Shown: positions 35,207 through 42,400 of the stretch, piece after piece
Layout of the letters: each line of letters begins with the position of its first letter
Numbering within the stretch: the stretch's first letter is position 1
NCBI GenBank assembly: GCA_964442355.1
Contig: CAYTZS010000001.1
Location: 81,024 to 145,023, forward strand
Direction of reading: 5' to 3'
DNA: 64,000 nucleotides
DNA from: UBA6168 sp964442355
Lineage (GTDB): Bacteria; Bacteroidota; Bacteroidia; Chitinophagales; Saprospiraceae
Notes under the pieces: generated by a model
Database searches by the model: none
Seen by the model: the letters and a program-made list of their open reading frames with translations, nothing else
Told to the model about the DNA's origin: nothing
Made by a program: the position numbers and the translations under genes

Positions 35207-35826
35207 CATTCAACTACTTCAAAAATCAACTCATTGCTTTCCAATTGAACTGCGGCGGTTTTGGTGCGGACGATTTCGAGGGCATCGGGGTCGTTGTAGC
35301 CTGCACCTTTCCAAACAATGTCGGGTTTGTTTTCGTAAAAAAACTTAACGCCGTATTTGCCAAGCCTGCCTCCCAACAACGAAGGTTTGCTCACCCATGA
35401 TTTTAACATTACTTCTTGTTTTGGAAGCAAGGTGATTATTTGTTCACGCTTTAACCCATCTATCATTCCACATCGGCTTAGTCCCGAAAGTCTTAGCGGA
35501 AAGGAAACCCAATGTTCTTTGGAGTCTTCATAATACTCAACTGGAACTGATTTTTGCTCGATTATCCTCGTTGACCACTTTACCATTGGCGTCCTCCATC
35601 CTGATTCACTACCGTCCCCCGGCTGAACCAAGTTCACCAATTTATCTCCTTTGTTGATTAAAAAAACTTCCACATTCGGAGTTGTTCCCTTCCTTATGAC
35701 TTTTTCTTTTGCCCTGATTTCTAACCGGACGTCCACCGTTGTTGTATCATTAGAATTAGTAGGGTTATCAACGCTACGGTTTCCGAAGGAAAAAAAGCAG
35801 ATAAAAAACAGGATTGCACATCTCAT
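35206..35826 (-). CDS. Exported protein of unknown function
   Basis: A 206-residue protein with a short hydrophobic start (MRCAILFFICFFSFG), probably a signal peptide. The mature part looks like one beta-sandwich (VDVRLEIRAKEKVIRKG, TPNVEVFLINKGDKLVNLVQPGDG), similar to intracellular-protease-inhibitor or Ig-like folds that begin with an extracted strand. No motif gives a function. GC is lower than in the neighbours. Confidence 0.58.
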   Translation of the reverse strand: MRCAILFFICFFSFGNRSVDNPTNSNDTTTVDVRLEIRAKEKVIRKGTTPNVEVFLINKGDKLVNLVQPGDGSESGWRTPMVKWSTRIIEQKSVPVEYYEDSKEHWVSFPLRLSGLSRCGMIDGLKREQIITLLPKQEVMLKSWVSKPSLLGGRLGKYGVKFFYENKPDIVWKGAGYNDPDALEIVRTKTAAVQLESNELIFEVVE

Positions 35827-35915
35827 GTGTAAAATGAATTTTGGAAGGCCAACTACTTTGCAAACTTAACCCATCTAATGATGTTTTTCAAGGCTTAAGT
35901 CAAGTGAAAGGCGTT

Positions 35916-35923
35916 TACCTTTG
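35916..35923 (+). promoter_or_regulatory. Bacteroidota -7 box for lpdA
   Basis: TACCTTTG matches TAnnTTTG and lies 49 bp before the ATG. The transcript would begin just before repeat I. Confidence 0.55.
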
Positions 35924-35934
35924 CACTCGCCCCG

Positions 35935-35966
35935 CAACAATCAAACAATTCAACAATCAAACAACC
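35935..35966 (+). repeat. Tandem-word repeat I in the lpdA leader
   Basis: CAACAATCAAACAA occurs twice with two extra T between the copies, ending 8 bp before the ATG. It lies between the -7 box and the start codon. No complementary arm seen. Confidence 0.65.
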
Positions 35967-35972
35967 CATTAG

Positions 35973-37376
35973 ATGAAATACGACGTTACCGTCATCGGCT
36001 CCGGCCCCGGTGGCTATGTGGCCGCCATACGTTGTGCCCAATTGGGCCTAAAGACCGCCATCATTGAGCGATACAGCACGCTCGGCGGCACCTGCCTCAA
36101 TGTAGGCTGCATCCCCTCCAAGGCGCTGCTCGACAGCTCCGAGCATTTCCACAATGCCAAGCACAAGTTCGACCTGCACGGCATCGGCGTCACGGGCCTC
36201 AAGGTCAACATGCCGCAGATGATCAAGCGCAAAAACGAGGTGGTGGAAACCAACACGAAGGGCATTGACTTCTTGATGAAGAAAAACAAGATTGATGTCT
36301 TCAAGGGGCATGGCTCGTTTGTGAGTGCCAACAAAATCAGCGTCGCCAAGGCAGACGGCACCACCGAGGAAATCGAAACCGACAAGACCATCATCGCCAC
36401 TGGCTCCAAGCCCATCGTGCCGGAGGCATTCAACTACGACAAAAAACGCATCATCACCAGCACCGAAGCCTTGAACATCGACCACGTGCCGAAACGCATG
36501 GTCATCATTGGCGGCGGCGTCATCGGGCTGGAACTGGGGTCGGTGTATGCCCGCCTCGGCACCGAAATCGAGGTGGTGGAGTTCCTCGACCGCATCATCC
36601 CGACGATGGACGGCGATTGCAGCAAGGAGCTCCAAAGGGCGCTGAAAGACCTCGGCTTCAAGTTCCACCTGAAGCACAAGGTGAACACCGTGAAGGCTTC
36701 CAAAAAAGGCGTGAGCGTGGAGGTGCAGAAGCGTGACAGCGAAGAAACATTCACCCTCGAAGCCGACTACTGCCTCGTGGCCATTGGCCGCAGGCCGTAC
36801 ACCGACAACCTCGGCCTCGAAAACGCTGGGGTGCAGAAGGACGACCGTGGACGCATCGCTGTTGACCACCACCTGCAAACCAACGTGCCGGGCATCTACG
36901 CCATCGGCGATGTGGTGCAGGGTGCCATGCTCGCCCACAAGGCCGAAGAGGAGGGCGTCTTCGTGGCGGAGGCCATTGCTGGCCAAAAGCCGCACATAGA
37001 CTACAACCTCATCCCCGGCGTGGTGTACACTTGGCCGGAGGTGGCTGCTGTCGGCCAAACGGAGGAGCAACTGAAAGCAGCGGGCATTCCCTACAAAGTA
37101 GGCAAGTTCCCGATGAAGGCCCTGGGCCGCTCCCGTGCCAGCACCGATACCGAGGGCATGGTGAAAATGCTCGCCCACAAGGACACCGACGAAATACTTG
37201 GCATGCACATCGTCGGCGCACGTGCCGCCGACCTGATTGCAGAATGTGTGGCGCTGATGGAGTTCCGGGCCAGCGCCGAGGATTGCGCCCGCATGAGCCA
37301 CGCCCACCCGACCTATGCCGAAGCCATCAAGGAAGCGGCACTGGCGGCTACGGCGAACCGGGCGATTCATATATAG
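35973..37376 (+). CDS. lpdA: Dihydrolipoyl dehydrogenase (E3)
   Basis: A 467-residue flavoprotein. The FAD motif is GSGPGGYVAAIR (9-20), the redox disulfide C41-C46 lies in GGTCLNVGCIPSK, the NAD motif is VIGGGVIGLELGS and the C-terminal active-site pair lies in HAHPTYAEAIKEA. It reoxidises lipoamide of 2-oxoacid dehydrogenase complexes, so it could serve the E1 at 6564-8636. It is its own transcription unit with promoter, tandem-word leader and terminator. Confidence 0.95.
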   Translation: MKYDVTVIGSGPGGYVAAIRCAQLGLKTAIIERYSTLGGTCLNVGCIPSKALLDSSEHFHNAKHKFDLHGIGVTGLKVNMPQMIKRKNEVVETNTKGIDFLMKKNKIDVFKGHGSFVSANKISVAKADGTTEEIETDKTIIATGSKPIVPEAFNYDKKRIITSTEALNIDHVPKRMVIIGGGVIGLELGSVYARLGTEIEVVEFLDRIIPTMDGDCSKELQRALKDLGFKFHLKHKVNTVKASKKGVSVEVQKRDSEETFTLEADYCLVAIGRRPYTDNLGLENAGVQKDDRGRIAVDHHLQTNVPGIYAIGDVVQGAMLAHKAEEEGVFVAEAIAGQKPHIDYNLIPGVVYTWPEVAAVGQTEEQLKAAGIPYKVGKFPMKALGRSRASTDTEGMVKMLAHKDTDEILGMHIVGARAADLIAECVALMEFRASAEDCARMSHAHPTYAEAIKEAALAATANRAIHI

Positions 37377-37386
37377 CAGCAAAAAG

Positions 37387-37422
37387 AAAAGGCCGCACCA
37401 TTCGAATAGGTGTGGCCTTTTT
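37387..37422 (+). terminator. lpdA terminator
   Basis: AAAAGGCCGCACC and GGTGTGGCCTTTT form a stem with one GU pair over a 9-base loop, followed by T. Confidence 0.85.
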
Positions 37423-37435
37423 CAGCTCAAACAAC

Positions 37436-37443
37436 TATATTTG
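37436..37443 (+). promoter_or_regulatory. Bacteroidota -7 box for the UPF0175/PIN pair
   Basis: TATATTTG matches TAnnTTTG, 16 bp before the ATG at 37460, so the leader would be very short. Confidence 0.5.
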
Positions 37444-37459
37444 TAGGAAAATCACTGCT

Positions 37460-37699
37460 ATGCTAATCGAGATACCAGATGCCGTCATACGTCATGCCAA
37501 GGTGACTGAAGATGCAATTCGGCTTCAAATCGCCATCACACTTTTTCAGGAAGAAATCTTTACACTTGGACAGGCAAGCGAGTTTCTTGGTGTGCCGCAG
37601 CTGATTTTTCAAAAAGAACTCGCCAAACGTAAAATCTCCATCCACTATGACGTGGAAGACTTTCGAGAAGATATGAAAACACTGCGTTCCCTCGCATGA
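37460..37699 (+). CDS. UPF0175-family antitoxin
   Basis: A 79-residue protein with a helix-turn-helix-like middle (ALGITLFQ-type helix, then TLGQASEFLGVPQLIFQKEL) as in UPF0175 proteins, which pair with DUF3368/PIN toxins. It would neutralise the toxin encoded downstream and probably represses the operon. Its stop overlaps the toxin ATG by 4 bp. Confidence 0.82.
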   Translation: MLIEIPDAVIRHAKVTEDAIRLQIAITLFQEEIFTLGQASEFLGVPQLIFQKELAKRKISIHYDVEDFREDMKTLRSLA

Positions 37700-38187
37700 T
37701 TGTTATTAGCGATACCTCCCCTATCTCCAACCTGTTTGTCATTGGCAAACTCGAATTGCTGCGTGATGTTTATCAACAAGTCATTGTTCCACAGGCAGTT
37801 TTTGACGAACTCATGAAGTTAAATGACTTTGGGTACGATGTACAAGAAATTGTCAAAACCACTTGGATTACCGTACAAAAACCCACTAACACGCAGCAAG
37901 TAATTTTACTACAAATGACTTTGGATGCTGGCGAAAGCCAAGCTATCGCTTTATCCCAAGAAATCAATGCGGATTTGTTGTTGATTGATGAAAGGGCTGG
38001 TGCAAAAAAGGCCAAAGAACTTGGCATAAAAACCATCGGCCTGTTGGGTGTGCTAGTCAAAGCCAAAGAAATGAATTTGGTTGAGTTCTTGAAGCCCATT
38101 CTGGAAGAACTTGAGACCAAAGCTGGCTTTTGGTTGAACACAAAGTTGAAGAAAGAAATACTAGAATTTGTTGGAGAAAATAGTTGA
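37696..38187 (+). CDS. PIN-domain (DUF3368) toxin
   Basis: A 163-residue PIN-fold nuclease candidate. Acidic residues at the expected sites are D6 in VISDTSPI, E39 in FDELM, D93 region in DAGESQAIAL and D101/D105 in LLLIDERAGAK. DUF3368 toxins are thought to cleave RNA. The C-terminal part VGVL to the end includes the usual WLNTKLKKEIL helix. Translationally coupled to the antitoxin. AT-richer than the flanking core genes. Confidence 0.82.
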   Translation: MIVISDTSPISNLFVIGKLELLRDVYQQVIVPQAVFDELMKLNDFGYDVQEIVKTTWITVQKPTNTQQVILLQMTLDAGESQAIALSQEINADLLLIDERAGAKKAKELGIKTIGLLGVLVKAKEMNLVEFLKPILEELETKAGFWLNTKLKKEILEFVGENS

Positions 38188-38427
38188 AAGCCTGTCTCCT
38201 TTTTCCATTCCCTATACTACCTCGCTCCCGCATCATGGGAATGGTGCATGTTGCATGGCTCAATATTTTAGGGGTCGCTTTACACACATACCAAGGGAGA
38301 ACTGCAAAAACAGTAGCTTCATGCTTTGCTGGCGGCAGTGAGGGCTGCCGGATGGAAGAAGACAAATAGGGAGGTTTGCGATGTCTAAGTGTCGATTGTG
38401 AACTTGCCACAACTAAATATCATTAAA

Positions 38428-39318
38428 ATGAGTCAAGCTAAGTTGCCTAAATTTTATGAGACATTCAAACCTATCCTTGAAATATTAAGTGATGGCAAAA
38501 CTATACACAGCCGAGAACTACTTAGAAGAGTAATAGAAAAATATTATTCCAAATTACCCAAAGAGTTGCTAGAAGAAAAGACAAAAAGCGGCGATATTTT
38601 GATAGAAAATAGAATATACTGGGGCAAATCCTATCTAAAGAAAGGAGGTTTAGTCTCCTTTCCAGAAAGAGGGATGGTTCAAATAACTGAGAAGGGGAAG
38701 AATTCCAATTTTGAAAAGCTCCAACTTAAAGACATGGAGAATGAGTCCGGCATCATGGATTTCTATACCGAAGAAAAGAAAAAAGGCACTTTACCTGATT
38801 TCCAAATAAGTAACTCAACCCCACAAGACTTAATTGATAAAGGGTTTTCACAGATAGAGTCTCAAGTAAAAAATGATATACTAGAGCGTTTAAAATCAAT
38901 TGACCCTTATTATTTTGAAAAAGTTATTCTAATTTTATTGAAAAGAATGGGATATGGAGATTTTATTGAAACTTCTAAATCTGGAGATGGCGGTATTGAC
39001 GGCATTATCAACGAAGACAAGCTAGGATTGGATAAAATATACATTCAAGCAAAGCGATATACTGACAACAAAGTAAGGGAAATGGACATAAGAAATTTCA
39101 TTGGGGCTATGAGTGGGGATACGACAAAAGGTGTTTTTGTTACTACCTCAGACTTTGATAAAGGAGCCGTACAAAAGGCTCGTGATGCTCATCATACGAT
39201 AATATTAATCAATGGAGAGAAATTGGTTGACCTGATGCACCAATACAATGTTGGCGTGCAGATTAAGGAAACATATGAAGTCAAGCAGCTCGATGAAGAC
39301 TTTTTTGAAGGAGATTAA
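38428..39318 (+). CDS. Mrr-type restriction endonuclease
   Basis: A 296-residue protein. Residues 1-95 form an Mrr N-terminal winged-helix domain (ILEILSDGKTIHSRELL to GMVQITEKGK). Residues 150-280 are the Mrr catalytic domain of the PD-(D/E)xK fold, with GDGGID (D191) and QAKR (Q207, K209) as catalytic residues. Type IV enzymes of this family cut modified foreign DNA. No modification gene is adjacent. The ATG at 38428 is preferred to a GTG at 38389. Clearly AT-rich compared with its surroundings, which suggests transfer. Confidence 0.88.
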   Translation: MSQAKLPKFYETFKPILEILSDGKTIHSRELLRRVIEKYYSKLPKELLEEKTKSGDILIENRIYWGKSYLKKGGLVSFPERGMVQITEKGKNSNFEKLQLKDMENESGIMDFYTEEKKKGTLPDFQISNSTPQDLIDKGFSQIESQVKNDILERLKSIDPYYFEKVILILLKRMGYGDFIETSKSGDGGIDGIINEDKLGLDKIYIQAKRYTDNKVREMDIRNFIGAMSGDTTKGVFVTTSDFDKGAVQKARDAHHTIILINGEKLVDLMHQYNVGVQIKETYEVKQLDEDFFEGD

Positions 39319-39414
39319 TCTATCATTTCATCTTCCAGTTTGAGCAAATTCAGCATAGCATTACTTGCGCCTAAATAGCTTTTTACTAGCTTTATCCCAC
39401 AAAAACAACCTACT

Positions 39415-40086
39415 ATGTCATCCAGAGCACAACTCTACCACTACGCCACAGGCCAACAGCACCACGGCAAGAGTGTTGCCGAGGTTTTCCAGCAAATCCA
39501 CGATGGCAGCGAATGGAACGTCGTCACCAACGAGTCCGTTTCCGGCGAAGGCTCCACGATGGAGCAGACCGCCACGCTCCGGGCCGAGCTGCCCGGCCTG
39601 CTGCACAAGCTGGGTGTGCGCTCACTGCTCGACCTGCCCTGCGGCGACTTCAACTGGATGCAGCACGTGGACCTTACGGGCATCCACTACACGGGCGGCG
39701 ACATCGTACACGACATCGTAGAGCGCAACCAAGCCCAATTCGGCAATACGCGTCGGCGTTTCCAACAACTCAACCTGCTCACAGACCCGCTCCCCACTTG
39801 CGACCTGCTTTTCTGTCGGGACTGCCTCGTTCACCTCAGCTTTGCAGACGTGCAGGCGGCCCTCGCCAACATCCGGCACAGCGGCATCACCTACCTCGCC
39901 ACCACCCATTTCCACGACGAACCAGAAAACACCGACATCCCCACCGGCGGCTGGCGGCCCCTCAACTTCTTCAAAGCACCGTTCAACTTCCCGGCTCCCG
40001 TAGCGGAAATCAACGAGCACTGCACGGAGATGGGCGACGTCTTTGCGGATAAATGCTTGGTGGTGTGGAGGGTGGCCGAGATTTAA
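39415..40086 (+). CDS. Class I SAM-dependent methyltransferase
   Basis: A 223-residue protein with the SAM-binding motif I LLDLPCGDFNWM (71-82), then ADIV/GGDIVHDIVERNQ and a DLLFCRDCLVHLS motif IV-like stretch. The fold is that of small-molecule or sugar methyltransferases, not of a DNA methylase, since no (D/N/S)PP(Y/F) motif is present. The target is unknown. GC is high again, unlike the Mrr gene 96 bp upstream, so the two may have different histories. Confidence 0.78.
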   Translation: MSSRAQLYHYATGQQHHGKSVAEVFQQIHDGSEWNVVTNESVSGEGSTMEQTATLRAELPGLLHKLGVRSLLDLPCGDFNWMQHVDLTGIHYTGGDIVHDIVERNQAQFGNTRRRFQQLNLLTDPLPTCDLLFCRDCLVHLSFADVQAALANIRHSGITYLATTHFHDEPENTDIPTGGWRPLNFFKAPFNFPAPVAEINEHCTEMGDVFADKCLVVWRVAEI

Positions 40087-40145
40087 GTTGGGTGGGATTT
40101 GATTGACGAATGTTGATTACATTAAGATATACCCTTCTATGCCCG

Positions 40146-40177
40146 TTGCAACTCACCTCCCATAATTCGTACATTTG
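40146..40177 (+). promoter_or_regulatory. Bacteroidota promoter of the MntA/HepT pair
   Basis: TTG (40146-40148), 21 bases, TACATTTG (40170-40177), 22 bp before the ATG. It fits the -33/-7 consensus of Bacteroidota well and is the best full match in the window. Confidence 0.65.
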
Positions 40178-40199
40178 CACCTGTCCATCCAATAGCAGT

Positions 40200-40493
40200 A
40201 TGAATCTAAGCAGCCAACAAATCAAACTGATTGCAGAGTTCTTTTCAAAACAACCCGTCTTGAAGGCATATTTGTTTGGGTCGTATGGTAGGGGCGAGGC
40301 ATCGGACGTTAGCGATATTGACTTGTTGGTGGAGTTGGACTATAGCCAGCCCATCGGTCTAGAGTTCATCCAAATGCAGTTGGACCTTCAGGAGCTGCTT
40401 GCCAAAAAGGTAGACTTGGTATCGGCACGTGGACTTTCCAAGCACGTGCAGCCCTTTATCGAAAAAGACAAAAAACTCATCTATGCCCGATAG
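40200..40493 (+). CDS. MntA-like nucleotidyltransferase antitoxin
   Basis: A 97-residue minimal nucleotidyltransferase with GSYGRGEA (27-34) and catalytic acidic residues D39 and D41 in SDIDLLVE. In MntA/HepT (type VII) systems such a protein adenylylates the toxin at a tyrosine. It overlaps the HepT gene by 11 bp. Promoter directly upstream. Confidence 0.88.
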   Translation: MNLSSQQIKLIAEFFSKQPVLKAYLFGSYGRGEASDVSDIDLLVELDYSQPIGLEFIQMQLDLQELLAKKVDLVSARGLSKHVQPFIEKDKKLIYAR

Positions 40494-40830
40494 GTTCGGC
40501 GACAAGGTTCGGCTGCTGCACATCTTGGATGCAATAGAAGCCATCGAAAGCTACACGGCAGGGGTAGATTTAGATGGCTTCGTGGCCAACTCCATGATGT
40601 TCGATGCTACTTTGAGGCAGCTTGAAATTATCGGCGAGGCCAGCAACAGACTTTCAGAAGAATTGCTCCAGAACAATGGCGATGTTCCTTGGGCAAGGAT
40701 TATCGGGCTTCGGAACTTGGTCGCCCATGAGTATTTTGGTATTGACGATTTCACCATCTGGAACGTTGTGAAATTAAACCTCCCACCACTGAAGTCAAAA
40801 GTACAGGCGATGTTGAAGGGGCTTGCGTAA
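40483..40830 (+). CDS. HepT-like RNase toxin
   Basis: A 115-residue helical protein with the HEPN motif R77-x4-H82 in GLRNLVAHEYF and Y84 next to it, the residue modified by MntA in studied pairs. HepT toxins cleave RNA. The ATG at 40483 lies inside the mntA end, so translation is coupled. The pair closes the accessory island that begins at 37.4 kb. Confidence 0.88.
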   Translation: MPDRFGDKVRLLHILDAIEAIESYTAGVDLDGFVANSMMFDATLRQLEIIGEASNRLSEELLQNNGDVPWARIIGLRNLVAHEYFGIDDFTIWNVVKLNLPPLKSKVQAMLKGLA

Positions 40831-40902
40831 ATCAGAAGTAGAAGCCCGAATTCAAAAATCTTCCGTTGCAACCTACGCACTGCAAGCCAGCCACAAACTC
40901 CC

Positions 40903-42351
40903 CTAGTTCTTCCATCCCTTCAGTTCCTGTTCCGTGTGCTGCACCAGCACCTTCACCCCGTATTTTTCTTGGATATGCTTCGCTAACTGGTCGGCGGCGT
41001 ACACCGAGCGGTGCTGGCCGCCCGTACAGCCGAAGTTGATGGTCAGGTTGGTGAAGCTGCGCTCGATATAATTTTCGATAGCAGGGTCAACCAGTAGGTA
41101 TATCTGGTTGAGGAACTCCTCCATGTTGGAGTGCAGTTGCAGGAAGTTGATGACCGACTCATCACGGCCCGTCAGTTTCTTGTAGGGCTCGTAGAGGCCG
41201 GGATTGTGGATGAAGCGGCAGTCGAACACAAAGCCGCCGCCGTGGCCGCTGGGGTCGGTAGGCACGCCCCGGCGATAGCTGAAGCTCTGGATGGTGACGG
41301 TGAGCAAGCTGGCAGCACCCCGCTCCCGGTCGAACGGCTCAAATTTTTTGCTCGCAACGATGGCGTTCAGTGCCTTCGTCAGTTCCGGCAGCTCGATGGG
41401 AAAGTTGGCGTTCTCCAAAATCCACTGCACGTTGCGGATGGCAAACGGAATGCTCTTGATGAAGTATTCCTTCCGCTCGAACAGCCCCCGAAAGCCGTAC
41501 GTCCCGAAGGTCTGTATGCTGCGGATGAGCACGTAGCCGTAGAAATATTCGAGGAACTTGGCCCGGTCAACGGGTTGCAGCTGCTCCACCGTGTCGAGGT
41601 AGTGGTCGAGCAGTTCCCGGCGAATGGCGTCCGGCACATTGGCCTTGGCCTGGAAGAGCAGCGAGGCGAGGTCGTATTGCAGCGCACCCTGCCTGCCGCC
41701 CTGGTAGTCAATGAAGTAGGGTTCGCCGCCCTTCACCATGATGTTGCGAGCCTGAAAATCCCGGAACATGAAGTGCGAACAGTCCGTCGTCAGCAGGTAC
41801 TCGGCGAAGCGGTGGGCGTCGTCCTCCAATGCCTGTTCGTCGAAGGGGATTTTCGCCAATTTCAGGAAGTAGTATTTGAACGTGTTAAAGTCCCAGAGCA
41901 TGCTCTGCTTGTCGAAGGCTGGGCGTGGGTAGCAGGCCGAGTAGTCCAGCCCCTCGCCGCCCCGGATTTGGAGCAGCGCCAGTTTTTCCACCGTTTTCTT
42001 ATAAAGTTGCACGAGGTAGTCGGGAAACTGATCGCCCGCTTGCAGCAGGTAGCTGTACAGCGTGGTAGCACCAAGGTCTTCCTGGAGGTACACGCTGCGG
42101 TCGAGGTCTTCGGCGTAGATGGCAGGCACGGGCAGCACCTTGGCATGGAAGTGTTTCGAGAACGTCAGGAACGCTTGGTTCTCCTTCCGGTCAAGGTTGT
42201 AGGTGCCGATGGCCGCCTTGCCATGCCCGCTCAAGCGGTAGTAGATGCGGGCAGAGCCGCTGGGAGCAAGCGGCAGCACGAGGCCGGGACGCTCACCGCT
42301 CCATTGCTCAAAAAGGTCGGCGAGTGCGGTTTCGATTTGTGTGTTCGACAT
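40903..42351 (-). CDS. APH-type phosphotransferase fused to RapZ C-terminal domain
   Basis: A 482-residue fusion. The N-terminal 330 residues are an aminoglycoside-phosphotransferase-like kinase (VYLQEDLGATTLYSYL, catalytic loop with HFMFRDFQARNIMVK, then FIDYQGGRQGALQYDLASLL). The C-terminal 135 residues match the RapZ C-terminal domain (SYRRGVPTDPSGHGGGFVFD, INFGCTGGQHRSVYAAD). In Proteobacteria RapZ senses glucosamine-6-phosphate; APH kinases related to AmgK phosphorylate cell-wall sugars. A role in wall amino-sugar recycling or sensing is inferred. The RapZ P-loop kinase half is missing and replaced by APH. Confidence 0.85.
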   Translation of the reverse strand: MSNTQIETALADLFEQWSGERPGLVLPLAPSGSARIYYRLSGHGKAAIGTYNLDRKENQAFLTFSKHFHAKVLPVPAIYAEDLDRSVYLQEDLGATTLYSYLLQAGDQFPDYLVQLYKKTVEKLALLQIRGGEGLDYSACYPRPAFDKQSMLWDFNTFKYYFLKLAKIPFDEQALEDDAHRFAEYLLTTDCSHFMFRDFQARNIMVKGGEPYFIDYQGGRQGALQYDLASLLFQAKANVPDAIRRELLDHYLDTVEQLQPVDRAKFLEYFYGYVLIRSIQTFGTYGFRGLFERKEYFIKSIPFAIRNVQWILENANFPIELPELTKALNAIVASKKFEPFDRERGAASLLTVTIQSFSYRRGVPTDPSGHGGGFVFDCRFIHNPGLYEPYKKLTGRDESVINFLQLHSNMEEFLNQIYLLVDPAIENYIERSFTNLTINFGCTGGQHRSVYAADQLAKHIQEKYGVKVLVQHTEQELKGWKN

Positions 42352-42400
42352 ATTTTTTCCTTTGGTAAAAATGGCGGGGCGAAAATAGCAGAGACTTCCC

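Noticed and set aside
34496..35209. Minus-strand frame with a Pro/Arg-rich product
   Set aside because: It is the reverse complement of the Arg-Gly-rich tail of the ricT-like protein; low complexity alone explains it.
36048..37382. Long minus-strand frame (444 codons) opposite lpdA
   Set aside because: lpdA motifs are complete on the plus strand and the antisense product has no domain.
38057..38410. Minus-strand frame between the PIN toxin and the Mrr gene
   Set aside because: Overlaps the end of the toxin gene, has no domain, no promoter and no plausible start.
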